Of a stretch of DNA of 64,000 bases, positions 23,427-31,621 are shown in pieces (positions within the stretch are counted from its first letter, which is position 1; each line of letters starts with the position of its first letter). This stretch comes from Candidatus Rhodoferax mariagerensis. GTDB taxonomy: Bacteria; Pseudomonadota; Gammaproteobacteria; Burkholderiales; Burkholderiaceae_C. Under the pieces are notes generated by a model. The model did no database searches. It was not told the DNA's origin and worked only from the letters and a program-made list of their open reading frames with translations. The position numbers and the translations under genes are program-made. Where the stretch lies: the NCBI GenBank assembly GCA_016719055.1, contig JADKAW010000006.1, forward strand, positions 1-64,000. The letters run 5' to 3'.

Positions 23427-24368
23427 ATGAAAATTTTGCTGGTGGACGACGCGCGCTCGGTGGTGCAGGTCATGACCTCTCGGCTGGCCAGCTACGGCTA
23501 CGAAGTGGCCCATGCGGCCAATGGACAAGAGGCCGTCGATGCCTTTGCGCTGAGTGCGCCCGACCTGGTGCTGATGGACATTGAAATGCCGGTGATGAAC
23601 GGGTTTGAGGCCTGCAACCGCATCCGCGCCCTGGAGGCCACCCGGCAATGGGCCTGGACGCCGATCATTTTTCTGACATCGTCTGACACGGTTGAAAACC
23701 TGGTCACTGCCATTGAGGCCGGCGGTGACGACTTCATGTCCAAGTTTGTGCCCGAACCCGTGCTGAACGCCAAGATGAAGGCCATGAGCCGTATTGCTGC
23801 CTTGCGTGCCAGCCTGTCCATGGCCAATCAGCGGCTGCTGGACCTGGCCAGCCAGGACGGCCTGACTGGCCTGTGCAATCGCCGCAGCATGGATGGGCGC
23901 ACCAACCAATTGTGGCTGGAAGCGGTCGCGCGCTGCAAGCCGTTTGGGTTGCTGATGCTCGATATTGACAATTTCAAGAAATACAACGACCACTATGGGC
24001 ACCAGTCGGGTGACGAGTGCCTGCGCAAAGTTGCGTTGGCAATTGACGACATGGTGCGCCAGGCCAATACCCAGGGCTTGAGCACCAGTGCTTTTGCCGC
24101 CCGTTATGGCGGCGAGGAGTTTGCCGTGATCGTGCCCAATACGGCAGAGCAACCCCTTAAAACGCTGGCGCAGGGCATTGTGAAGGCGGTCAGCCATCTG
24201 GCGGTGCCGCACGAAAAAAACGAGGCCTGGGGCCATGTCACCATCTCGGTGGGGGGCTCGTGGCTGGATCCGGCGCCTGGTCAACTGGTCACATTGTTTC
24301 GTCAGGCCGATGCCCGGCTGTACCAGGCCAAAAACCTGGGCCGCAACCAGGCGGTCATGCAGGGTTGA
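23427..24368 (+). CDS. Response regulator with GGDEF domain, diguanylate cyclase
   Basis: The product has 313 residues. The receiver domain (1-125) has MKILLVDDARS, the phospho-acceptor in LVLMDIEMPVMNGFEACNR, and FLTSSDTVEN. The GGDEF domain follows with DGLTGLCNRRSMD, LMLDIDNFKKYNDHYGHQ and RYGGEEFAVIVP. The GGEEF site is intact, so c-di-GMP synthesis is expected. No RxxD inhibitory site is seen at the usual place before it. The receiver has FVPEP where the conserved lysine-proline is usual, so signalling may be altered. It ends 13 bp from the convergent U32 gene and is divergent from the cyclase-PilZ gene. Confidence 0.92.
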   Translation: MKILLVDDARSVVQVMTSRLASYGYEVAHAANGQEAVDAFALSAPDLVLMDIEMPVMNGFEACNRIRALEATRQWAWTPIIFLTSSDTVENLVTAIEAGGDDFMSKFVPEPVLNAKMKAMSRIAALRASLSMANQRLLDLASQDGLTGLCNRRSMDGRTNQLWLEAVARCKPFGLLMLDIDNFKKYNDHYGHQSGDECLRKVALAIDDMVRQANTQGLSTSAFAARYGGEEFAVIVPNTAEQPLKTLAQGIVKAVSHLAVPHEKNEAWGHVTISVGGSWLDPAPGQLVTLFRQADARLYQAKNLGRNQAVMQG

Positions 24369-24381
24369 GCCGGCGGCGGCC

Positions 24382-26421
24382 TTAATGCCCAAACGACTGC
24401 GCTGGCCGAAACTTGTGGAATGTCAGCGGCGATTCTTTCGCGGCACCAGCCAAAGCCTGACGTGACTGCTTGGCCACTGAGGTTTTCATTTTGCCCATCA
24501 CGTGCATTTCGCACGGTTTGCAGTCAAAGCGCAGGGTGAGTTTTTCCTTGCCGTTGATCAGTTGCAGCGGTTCGGCGCGCACCGTGCCCTGCACGCCGGT
24601 CACACCCTTGGCCTGCTTGGGGCACAGGCTGAGTGAAAAACGCACGCAATGCTTGGTGACCATCAGGCTGACCTCGCCGGACTCCTGAATCGCCTCATAG
24701 GCCGGGGCAATCACCCGCACCCCATGGCGGGTGTAGAACTGGTGTGCCGCCTGGTTGAATACATTGGCCAGGTAGCTCAGGGTTTCATCAGGGAAAGGCA
24801 CCGGGGGCTCAACAGGCAGGGCGCGTGGCAGGCGCGTCCAGGCCTTGGCTCGGGCTACTTGAAGCTGGTCGACCGCGTCACGGCGCAGTGTGTTGAGCAG
24901 CGAGCTGGGCACATTTAATGGCAAAAAATCGGGTCCAGCCCACACCACGTCTATGTCGCTAGCTTCAAAAATGGTAGTACCCAAGCGACCCAGTTGTTGC
25001 TTTGCCTGGGCCAGGGTGGCATCGGCGTCAACTGCGGCCCGACGACTTCCCGGTGGCCAGGGCAGCTGCGCCGTGGCGTGCGCGCCGTCTTCGTCGGTCA
25101 GGGTGAGTTGCAGCGCGACCGGGGTCAGTTGCAGCTTGGTCCAGACGCTGATGCGTCGGTCGCTGGATTTTTTGTCGAGCGCGCGAAGCCAGTCGACGTC
25201 GCGGTTGCGGTTGATCTCCACGCCAGCGCGCAGGTCTTTCAGCAAGGCCAGCGCATCTTTGGGGAACACGCGCCAGCGGCCTTTTTTGGCGCTGATGAGT
25301 TCGGCGCGGTTGATGGCCAAACCGACCAGCTCTTTTTGCAGGTCGTAGTAACACAGGCCGTCGCCGTTGTGCAGCACTGTGCTGCGATCGGTCAGCGTCA
25401 GCTCGACCCAGTTGGGGCCGGTTTGCAGCACATGGCCAATCGGCAAACCCGGACTTTTCGGGCTGTCAAACGCGCCAATGGTGTCATTGCGGCCATTCAC
25501 AAAATAGTCGGTGAACTCGCGGTTGAAGTTCTGGTTCGGGTCAGGCGTGAAAGCAAAGGTGGTGCGCCCGCTGCTGGTGCGGGTCAGTGGCTGGTCTGAG
25601 CCCTGGCGCTCTTCAATCAGTGCATCGAGCAGTTGCCGGTAGTGCGCGGTGATGTTTTTCACGTAGGCCATGTCTTTGTAGCGGCCTTCGATCTTGAAGC
25701 TGCGAACACCGGCGTCCACCAGCGCGGCGATGTTGGCGCTCTGGTTGTTGTCTTTCAGGCTCAGCACATGTTTGTCGTGTGCCACAAAACGACCCTGGTC
25801 GTCCACCACCTGGTAGGGCAGTCGGCAGGCCTGGCTGCATTCACCACGGTTGGCGCTGCGCCCGGTGTGCGCTGCGCTGATGTAACACTGGCCGCTGTAG
25901 GCCACACACAGAGCGCCATGCACAAAAAACTCCAGCGTGCAGCGCTGGGCATCGGTGGCGGCGCGGATGGCGGCAATCTGCGCCAGGTCCAGCTCGCGCG
26001 CCAGCACAATCTGGCTTAAACCCACGTCTTGTAAAAAGCGCGCTTTGTCGGGCGTGCGGATGTCGGTCTGGGTGCTGGCATGGAGCTGGATGGGTGGCAG
26101 GTCCAGTTCCAGCAAGCCCATGTCTTGGATGATCAGGGCGTCCACCCCGGCGTCGTACAACTGCCAAGCCAGCTGGCGCGCTGGCTCCAGTTCGTCGTCT
26201 CGCAAGATGGTGTTGAGGGTGACAAAAATGCGGCTGTTAAAGCGGTGCGCATGCGCCGCCAGCCGGGCAATGTCGGCCACCGGGTTGTCGGCACTGGAGC
26301 GCGCGCCAAAACCAGGCCCGCCAATGTAAACCGCATCGGCGCCATGGTTGATGGCCTCGATGCCAATGGCGGCGTCGCGCGCCGGGGCTAACAGTTCAAG
26401 TTGGTGGGGCAGCAAAGACAT
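24382..26421 (-). CDS. rlhA: U32 family protein, RlhA/YdcP-like
   Basis: The product has 679 residues, close to E. coli RlhA (about 650). The N-terminal U32 barrel starts LELLAPARDAAIGIEAINHG and contains VYIGGPGFGAR, FVHGALCVAYSGQCYIS and NRGECSQACRLPY, with cysteines that may hold an iron-sulfur cluster or take part in catalysis. A C-terminal collagenase-like DUF3656-type region follows, with further cysteines near the end (DCKPCEMHVMGK). RlhA is needed for 5-hydroxycytidine in 23S rRNA; other U32 members (TrhP, UbiU) hydroxylate tRNA or ubiquinone precursors. Assignment to RlhA rests on length and layout. Confidence 0.8.
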   Translation of the reverse strand: MSLLPHQLELLAPARDAAIGIEAINHGADAVYIGGPGFGARSSADNPVADIARLAAHAHRFNSRIFVTLNTILRDDELEPARQLAWQLYDAGVDALIIQDMGLLELDLPPIQLHASTQTDIRTPDKARFLQDVGLSQIVLARELDLAQIAAIRAATDAQRCTLEFFVHGALCVAYSGQCYISAAHTGRSANRGECSQACRLPYQVVDDQGRFVAHDKHVLSLKDNNQSANIAALVDAGVRSFKIEGRYKDMAYVKNITAHYRQLLDALIEERQGSDQPLTRTSSGRTTFAFTPDPNQNFNREFTDYFVNGRNDTIGAFDSPKSPGLPIGHVLQTGPNWVELTLTDRSTVLHNGDGLCYYDLQKELVGLAINRAELISAKKGRWRVFPKDALALLKDLRAGVEINRNRDVDWLRALDKKSSDRRISVWTKLQLTPVALQLTLTDEDGAHATAQLPWPPGSRRAAVDADATLAQAKQQLGRLGTTIFEASDIDVVWAGPDFLPLNVPSSLLNTLRRDAVDQLQVARAKAWTRLPRALPVEPPVPFPDETLSYLANVFNQAAHQFYTRHGVRVIAPAYEAIQESGEVSLMVTKHCVRFSLSLCPKQAKGVTGVQGTVRAEPLQLINGKEKLTLRFDCKPCEMHVMGKMKTSVAKQSRQALAGAAKESPLTFHKFRPAQSFGH

Positions 26422-26477
26422 GGGGCCGCATTATCCCGCCGCAGTGCCCGCTGTGGCCCTTGCGTACACTCACGCCC

Positions 26478-27221
26478 ATGAAAACTCAGCGGTTTGACGT
26501 GGTGGACGCCCTGCGCGGCGCGGCGATGGTCTGGATGACGCTGTTTCATTTTTGTTTTGACCTGAACCAGTTTGGCTACATCCAGCAGAATTTTTATTCA
26601 GACGCGCGTTGGACCTGGCAGCGCACGCTGATCGTCAGCCTGTTTTTGTTCTGCGCTGGTCTTGGCCAGGCGCTGGCAGTGGCGCAGCGGCAAAGCTGGG
26701 CGCATTTCTGGCGGCGCTGGTTGTGGCTGGCGGCTTGTGCGCTGCTGGTGTCGCTGGGCTCGTGGTGGATGTACCCCAACAGTTTTATTTATTTTGGTGT
26801 GCTGCATGGCATGGCGCTGATGCTGGTGGTGGCGCGCCTGACGGTATCTTGGGGCGCGTGGCTGTGGGGTTTGGGGGCTCTTGCAATCGCCTCAAAATTT
26901 ATAGCGGCTTACGCAATACAGATGTGGGCTACAGGCTATTTTTCTTATATATTAAACGCGCCAGTCCTGAACTGGATCGGCTGGATCACACAAAAGCCGG
27001 TGACCGAAGACTACGTGCCGCTGTTTCCGTGGCTGGGTGTGATGTGGTGGGGCGTGGCCGCTGGGAGCTGGTTGTTACAGCGCCGCCCGGACCAGCTGCG
27101 CCACGCTGTCACGCCAGCGTTCAAGCCTTTGGTGGTGATGGGGCGTTGGAGCTTGATCTATTACATGCTGCACCAACCGGTGATGATAGGTTTGCTGCTG
27201 TTGGTGCGGCGCCTGTATTGA
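26478..27221 (+). CDS. DUF1624/heparan-alpha-glucosaminide acetyltransferase-like membrane protein
   Basis: The product has 247 residues from the ATG at 26478. It has about seven membrane helices and the family opening RFDVVDALRGAAMVWMTLFH, with FHFCFDLNQFGY carrying the histidine and aspartate shared with DUF1624 proteins. Near the end are PLFPWLGVMWWGVAAGSWLL and LIYYMLHQPVMIGLLLLV, also typical. The function in bacteria is not settled; acyl transfer across the membrane is likely. The stretch FIAAYAIQMWATGYFSYILN is encoded by an interspersed repeat (26893-26952) that keeps the frame and even supplies a membrane helix. Confidence 0.8.
   Translation: MKTQRFDVVDALRGAAMVWMTLFHFCFDLNQFGYIQQNFYSDARWTWQRTLIVSLFLFCAGLGQALAVAQRQSWAHFWRRWLWLAACALLVSLGSWWMYPNSFIYFGVLHGMALMLVVARLTVSWGAWLWGLGALAIASKFIAAYAIQMWATGYFSYILNAPVLNWIGWITQKPVTEDYVPLFPWLGVMWWGVAAGSWLLQRRPDQLRHAVTPAFKPLVVMGRWSLIYYMLHQPVMIGLLLLVRRLY
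26893..26952. repeat. Interspersed repeat inside the DUF1624-like gene
   Basis: CAAAATTTATAGCGGCTTACGC, then TGGGCTACAGGCTATTTTTC: this is one of the most complete copies of the interspersed unit, read in frame as hydrophobic residues. Confidence 0.6.
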
Positions 27222-27314
27222 TCAAAGGGCCGCATTATTGTCGGGTTTGGTGTTTGCCCCGGGGCAGGAACTGAGGCAAACCGTGGGGGTTTTCAAACTG
27301 CAAGGTCCAGCGTT

Positions 27315-27701
27315 TCAGGTCAGCGAGCGGATGTGCGCAGCGATCACTGCCAGTTGTTGTTGGTCCATGCGTTCGATGAACTTGCGGCTCACCGAGCTGA
27401 TCAGCCTGACCGCGCCCGACATGCCCAGCCGGGCTGATTGTTCCGTGACAAAACTCACGTCGGCGAGTTTGAGCGGGCGCAAAAAATAGTGTTCCATGCC
27501 GGCGTTGATCAGGTCGTTCACCAGATCAGCCAGCGCCGGCCCGTGTGATGGGTGGTGCTGGGCTGATTCCAGCGTTTCAAGCAACGCCAGCGTTTGAAGC
27601 CGCAACGCTGGTGAGTGATAAAAACGCAGCGATGGCAACTCGGCCTTGGTCTGCGTGAGCTTTTTGACTTTGGTTTTGGCTTGGGTTGCGGCAGTTGGCA
27701 T
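27315..27701 (-). CDS. Hypothetical helical protein of 128 residues
   Basis: The start (MPTAATQAKTKVKKLTQTKA) gives a lysine-rich flexible N-terminus. The rest looks helical: ALRLQTLALLETLESAQHHP, ALADLVNDLINAGMEHYFLR and SGAVRLISSVSRKFIERMDQ. No domain is recognised and there is no signal peptide. Its composition and codon use match the surrounding genes, which supports a real gene. The upstream 57 bp separate it from the reductase gene on the same strand; the two may be co-transcribed. The basic tail could bind nucleic acid or a polymer, but this is only a possibility. Confidence 0.65.
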   Translation of the reverse strand: MPTAATQAKTKVKKLTQTKAELPSLRFYHSPALRLQTLALLETLESAQHHPSHGPALADLVNDLINAGMEHYFLRPLKLADVSFVTEQSARLGMSGAVRLISSVSRKFIERMDQQQLAVIAAHIRSLT

Positions 27702-27758
27702 GTGGGCTCCGTTGTTGCTTGAATGAAGTGGTGTTGTTAGGGTGGCGCGGGCGATTCG

Positions 27759-28616
27759 TCAGCGCGACCTGGCGGTGGCGAAATTTTCGACATGCAAGGG
27801 CGCGGCAATGGCATCGTCGCGCCACAGGCCTTGCACCGCGTCCAGCATCTCGGTTGGTCCACACAGCCAGGTGCTGCGTTGCGCCAGATCGGGCAATTCA
27901 TAACGCAGGGCCTGGGGCGTGAGGGGGCCGCTCTGGTGCGTGAAATGTTTGATCAGGCTCAGGGTCGGCATGTGCGCTTCGATATCGCACAAATCCGTCG
28001 AAAAGACCAATTCCGCAGGATCGCGGCAGACATGAAAAAACGCCAGGTCGCCTGGGTAATGCTGTTTCTGCAAGTCGCGCAACATGGCCATCACGCCCGT
28101 GATGCCAATCCCGGCGCTGAGCAGCAGTATCTTTTCAGGCAACTGCACCGGCAGCACAAACTCGCCTTGTGGCTGGCTGATGTGCAACACGTCGCCCAAC
28201 TTCAGATGCCGGTGCAGATGTTGCGACACCAGTCCACCGGGTTGGTGCTGTACCGTCAGCGCCAACTGGCGTGCGCCCGGACAACTGCTCAGACAGTAGC
28301 TGCGCGTGGCTGGCTGGCCGTCAATTTCCAGACGCAGGTGCACAAACTGGCCGGCTTTGGCGCGGTGCCTGACCTGCCACGGCGCATCGGCCTGAAGAAC
28401 AAAGGTTTTGGTGTCGGCGGTTTCCTGCACGATACGCAACACGCTGGCCGGTACAAACGGCATGGGTAACATGGGGTGGGCCGAATGCCAGGTCTTGCTG
28501 CTTGAGTCAAAACCGACGGCAGATTGTTCCCAAGCTGGTCTCGAAGCAGTTTGCCGGGTGGCAGAGAGTGACTGGATGGATCTATTGGACGCGGTGGAAA
28601 AATTGACAGCGGACAT
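27759..28616 (-). CDS. Ferredoxin-NADP reductase-type flavoprotein (DesC-like)
   Basis: The product has 285 residues from the ATG at 28616, which follows AAGGAGCCCATC. The FAD domain shows TRSYCLSSCPG (RxYS-like motif) and the NAD(P) domain shows ILLSAGIGITGVMAMLRDL, FFHVCRDPAEL and STWLCGPTEMLDAV. No 2Fe-2S ferredoxin domain follows, so electrons must pass to a separate partner. The divergent TetR gene is of the FabR/DesT type, which in pseudomonads controls an acyl-CoA desaturase and its reductase. By that analogy it may feed a fatty acid desaturase, but no desaturase gene is in this window. Confidence 0.75.
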   Translation of the reverse strand: MSAVNFSTASNRSIQSLSATRQTASRPAWEQSAVGFDSSSKTWHSAHPMLPMPFVPASVLRIVQETADTKTFVLQADAPWQVRHRAKAGQFVHLRLEIDGQPATRSYCLSSCPGARQLALTVQHQPGGLVSQHLHRHLKLGDVLHISQPQGEFVLPVQLPEKILLLSAGIGITGVMAMLRDLQKQHYPGDLAFFHVCRDPAELVFSTDLCDIEAHMPTLSLIKHFTHQSGPLTPQALRYELPDLAQRSTWLCGPTEMLDAVQGLWRDDAIAAPLHVENFATARSR

Positions 28617-28652
28617 GATGGGCTCCTTGGTGAAGGTCGATCGGTGAATGAA

Positions 28653-28780
28653 TTGTGTACGAATGTCCACTGAAAGTCTACTGTAGTTTTTAATTTAGAG
28701 ATAAAAGCCAAATTGTTTCACTTAAGCTATTGATTTAAATAAAAAATCGTTGATGATATAAAAATACGTTTGTACACAAA
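28653..28780. promoter_or_regulatory. Divergent promoter region with TTGTGTAC inverted sites
   Basis: TTGTGTACGAA (28653-28663) and the reverse complement of TTGTGTACAAA (28769-28780) lie at the two ends of an AT-rich region between the reductase and TetR genes. FabR/DesT regulators bind palindromes with a TGTAC core, so these are candidate operators. Confidence 0.5.
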
Positions 28781-28790
28781 AGGATGATTC

Positions 28791-29510
28791 ATGATCGCAC
28801 CACAGGCCACTAGCAAGCGCTCGGAATCATTGAGCCGCAGTGAGCGCAAAGACTTGACCCGGGCCAGTTTGCTGCAGGCGGCCTTGGCTTTGATCGGTGA
28901 AGGACGCAGCTTTACCAGCCTGGGGATTCGCGAAATTGCGCGTGAGGCAGGGCTGGTGCCCAACGCGTTTTACCGGCACTTTCGCAATACTGATGAGCTT
29001 GGTCTGGCTCTGGTGGAAGAAATGGGCATCACGCTGCGCCGCTTGTTGCGCGATGCTCGTCAGACCGATGTGGCCGCCAATTCGATGGTGCGCCGCTCAG
29101 TACAGGTGTATTACCAGTACGTCAAACAAAACCGCTTGCAGTTTTTGTTCATCTCTAGCGAGCGCTCAGGGGGTAGCCGCATCCTGCGGCTGGCCATTCG
29201 CAACGATGTGACCCACTTCACCCATGAAATGGCACAGGATTTTCGGCGTCTGGGTATTTATCCCGACATGCCCACCAGCAGCCTGCAAATGGTGTGCGGG
29301 CTGATCGTCAGCACCATGCTGGCCGCGGCGACTGAAATTCTGGATTTGCCGTCCGAGCAGCCTCTGCTGGAAGCCGAAATGATTGAGAATTTTGTGCACC
29401 AGCTGCAGGTGGTGCTGCTGGGCGCGCGCTGCTGGAAAGAGCCGGGCAGCCATTCACTCGTGAACGACGTAATCACGCAGCCCGTGTTCTCAAAGGGCTT
29501 GCCAGACTGA
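28791..29510 (+). CDS. TetR family regulator, FabR/DesT-like
   Basis: The product has 239 residues. The N-terminal helix-turn-helix is clear: RASLLQAALALIGEGRSFTS, IREIAREAGLVPNAFYRHFR and NTDELGLALVEEMG. The helix pattern and the YRHF turn fit the FabR/DesT subgroup that senses unsaturated and saturated acyl-CoA and controls membrane lipid desaturation. An AAAAGGATGATTC sequence before the ATG serves as ribosome binding site. The gene is divergent from a desaturase-type reductase, its likely target. The ligand assignment is by family only. Confidence 0.8.
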   Translation: MIAPQATSKRSESLSRSERKDLTRASLLQAALALIGEGRSFTSLGIREIAREAGLVPNAFYRHFRNTDELGLALVEEMGITLRRLLRDARQTDVAANSMVRRSVQVYYQYVKQNRLQFLFISSERSGGSRILRLAIRNDVTHFTHEMAQDFRRLGIYPDMPTSSLQMVCGLIVSTMLAAATEILDLPSEQPLLEAEMIENFVHQLQVVLLGARCWKEPGSHSLVNDVITQPVFSKGLPD

Positions 29511-29521
29511 CGTTCCTTCGA

Positions 29522-30307
29522 TTATTCGACTTTGGCCTTGGTGCGCAGCTCGTTCTGGTACTTGCCCAGTTTTTGCTGTTGCAACTGCTGCAGCACTTGC
29601 GGCTTGACGGATTCCAGTGCTGGCAGCTGTGCGTCGCGCACGTCGTCCAGGCGGATGATGTGGTAGCCAAACTGTGATTTCACCGGGGTTTCGGTCATCT
29701 TGCCCTTGGTCAACTGCGTCATGGCCTGGGAAAACTCGGCCACATAGTTGCCAGCCGGTGCCCAGTCCAGGTCACCGCCCTTGGCACCGGAGCCAGGGTC
29801 TTTGCTTGATTTTTTGGCAATTTCGTCAAACTTGCCGCCTTTTTTAAGCTGGGCGATGATGGCCCGGGCTTCGTCTTCCTTTTCAACCAGAATGTGGCGG
29901 GCCTTGTATTCCTTGCCACTGTTGGCGGAGGCAAATTTGTCATATTCGGCCTTCACTTCTTCGTCAGTGACCGGGTTGGCCTTCTGGAAATTGGTGAACA
30001 GGTCACGAATCAGGATGGTCTGGCGGGCCAGTTCCATTTGCACCTTGAAGTCTTCGGTGCTGTCCAGGCTTTGCTTTTGCGCTTCCTGGATGAAGATTTC
30101 GCGCGCGATGACTTCGTCCTTGATCTGCTTTTCTATCTCGGGGGTGATCTGACGACCTGAGCGCACAATTTGCTGGCTCAAGGCTTCTGCGCGCGACTGG
30201 GGCACGGCCTTGCCGTTGACAACAGCAATGTTCTGGGCAAAAGCCAGGGGTGACAGACCTGTCATCAAGGTCGCCAAAGCGATACTGGACAAGAGATTTT
30301 TTTTCAT
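29522..30307 (-). CDS. Periplasmic parvulin-type peptidylprolyl isomerase
   Basis: The product has 261 residues. It starts with a signal peptide (MKKNLLSSIALATLMTGLSP, cleavage probably after LAFA). The region after it resembles SurA-N (AQNIAVVNGKAVPQSRAEAL), and the catalytic parvulin domain lies at about 135-230: KARHILVEKEDEARAIIAQL, GGDLDWAPAGNYVAEF and PVKSQFGYHIIRLDDVRD. It would help fold outer-membrane or periplasmic proteins. It ends a minus-strand run with bolA, yciB, msrB and selO upstream. The gap to bolA is 50 bp. Confidence 0.9.
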   Translation of the reverse strand: MKKNLLSSIALATLMTGLSPLAFAQNIAVVNGKAVPQSRAEALSQQIVRSGRQITPEIEKQIKDEVIAREIFIQEAQKQSLDSTEDFKVQMELARQTILIRDLFTNFQKANPVTDEEVKAEYDKFASANSGKEYKARHILVEKEDEARAIIAQLKKGGKFDEIAKKSSKDPGSGAKGGDLDWAPAGNYVAEFSQAMTQLTKGKMTETPVKSQFGYHIIRLDDVRDAQLPALESVKPQVLQQLQQQKLGKYQNELRTKAKVE

Positions 30308-30357
30308 GCAATGTTCCTGAGTTTCAATATAAAAAGTGTTGGGAGTTTCAGCCTGCG

Positions 30358-30642
30358 TTAGGGGACAGCAGGCGTTTTGGCTTCAATGGCCAGCGCGTGC
30401 AGGCCTTGGTCCATGAAATCTTGCAGCGCATCATACACAAGACGGTGCCGTGCCACCGGCGACTTGCCGGTAAATAAGTGTGAAGTCATGCGCACCCGAA
30501 AGTGGGTGCCAAAGCCGCTGCCATTGGCTCCGGCGTGGCCATGGTGCTGGCCGCTCTCGTCAATAACTTCGAGCGCCTGGGGGTTGAACACCTGTTGCAG
30601 ACGCTGCTGCAGCAAGGGCGCGGTGGGGGCGGGTAGGGTCAT
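30358..30642 (-). CDS. bolA: BolA family protein
   Basis: The product has 94 residues. The family pattern is present: LQQVFNPQALEVIDESGQHHGHAG, then THFRVRMTSHLFTGKSPVARHRLVYDAL and the end QGLHALAIEAKTP. The histidines of HHGHAG and ARHR are the usual partners for a shared 2Fe-2S cluster with monothiol glutaredoxins. BolA proteins act in iron homeostasis and stress response. Its start overlaps the stop of yciB by 4 bases (ATGA), so translation is coupled. Confidence 0.9.
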   Translation of the reverse strand: MTLPAPTAPLLQQRLQQVFNPQALEVIDESGQHHGHAGANGSGFGTHFRVRMTSHLFTGKSPVARHRLVYDALQDFMDQGLHALAIEAKTPAVP

Positions 30643-31187
30643 GGTGCGGGTTTTTCGGTGTCGTCAGAGGTGATGTAGCGCGAGATGTAAATGCCCTGGC
30701 CCACAATGAACACCAGCGGAAAGGCATAACCCCAGATCTTGAAGTTGACCCAGGCCTCGGTGCTGTAGTAGGCGGCCACATAGCCGTTCATGGCCGCCAT
30801 GAAGGCGCTGTAGGCCACCCAAACCATGTTCAGCCGCATCCACACGGGCTCGGGCAGGCTGATCTGGCTGCCCAGCAGCATTTTGAGAAAGTTCTTTTTG
30901 TACACCCATACCGCTATGGCCAATGCAATCGCCATGGCGGCATATAGCACGGTCGGTTTCCATTTGATAAAACGCTCGTCATGTAGCAGCAATGTGAGCG
31001 CGCCAAACACCAGAATCAACGCCAGCGTGATCTTGTGCATCATCTGCAGGCGCCGGTCAATGGCGTAAATCAGGCCCATCTGGATCACCGTGGCGCCCAT
31101 CAGCACGGCGGTGCCCACGTAAATGTCGTAAAACTTGTACGCGCCAAAAAATAGCAGGATAGGAAAAAAGTCGATCAGTATCTTCAT
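30639..31187 (-). CDS. yciB: Inner-membrane septation protein A family (YciB)
   Basis: The product has 182 residues with five to six membrane helices. It starts MKILIDFFPILLFFGAYKFY, the hallmark of the YciB/IspZ family, and contains RFIKWKPTVLYAAMAIALA and EPVWMRLNMVWVAYSAFMAA. YciB proteins affect cell envelope synthesis and division. Start and stop each overlap a neighbour by 4 bases (msrB upstream, bolA downstream), which shows a compact operon. Confidence 0.95.
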   Translation of the reverse strand: MKILIDFFPILLFFGAYKFYDIYVGTAVLMGATVIQMGLIYAIDRRLQMMHKITLALILVFGALTLLLHDERFIKWKPTVLYAAMAIALAIAVWVYKKNFLKMLLGSQISLPEPVWMRLNMVWVAYSAFMAAMNGYVAAYYSTEAWVNFKIWGYAFPLVFIVGQGIYISRYITSDDTEKPAP

Positions 31188-31591
31188 GTGGGGCTGAAGT
31201 TTAACGAAGCCGAGTTCATGCAGTAGCGCAAACCGGTCTCGGACGGGCCGTCGTCAAACACATGACCCAGGTGCGCGCCGCATTGGCTGCACACGGTTTC
31301 AACCCGAACCATGCCGTGGCTGCGGTCGGTGATCTCGGCAATCGCCCCCGGCAGCGCCTCTGAAAAGCTCGGCCAGCCGCAACCGGCATCAAACTTGGTG
31401 CCTGATGCAAACAGCGTGTTGCCGCAACACATGCAGTGATAACTGCCGTCAGCCCAATGCGTCTCAAATTTGCCGCTGAAAGGGCGCTCGGTGGCGGCCT
31501 GGCGGGTGACCTGGTAGGCAGCGGGCTCTGCGCCCTTTTCTTTCAGCAGGGCTTGCCATTGAGCTTCGGTTTTCTGGATGGGATAGGGCAT
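31184..31591 (-). CDS. msrB: Peptide-methionine (R)-S-oxide reductase
   Basis: The product has 135 residues. Catalytic cysteine lies in GLRYCMNSASLNF near the end; four zinc cysteines lie in YHCMCCG and VCSQCGAHLGHVFDDG. The motif GCGWPSFSEAL is also conserved. It reduces the R form of methionine sulfoxide in proteins, with electrons from thioredoxin. It has no signal peptide and is cytoplasmic. selO lies 30 bp upstream and yciB overlaps downstream by 4 bases. Confidence 0.96.
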   Translation of the reverse strand: MPYPIQKTEAQWQALLKEKGAEPAAYQVTRQAATERPFSGKFETHWADGSYHCMCCGNTLFASGTKFDAGCGWPSFSEALPGAIAEITDRSHGMVRVETVCSQCGAHLGHVFDDGPSETGLRYCMNSASLNFSPT

Positions 31592-31621
31592 GGATGAACT
31601 TTCTAGGCGGCGGTGCCAACG

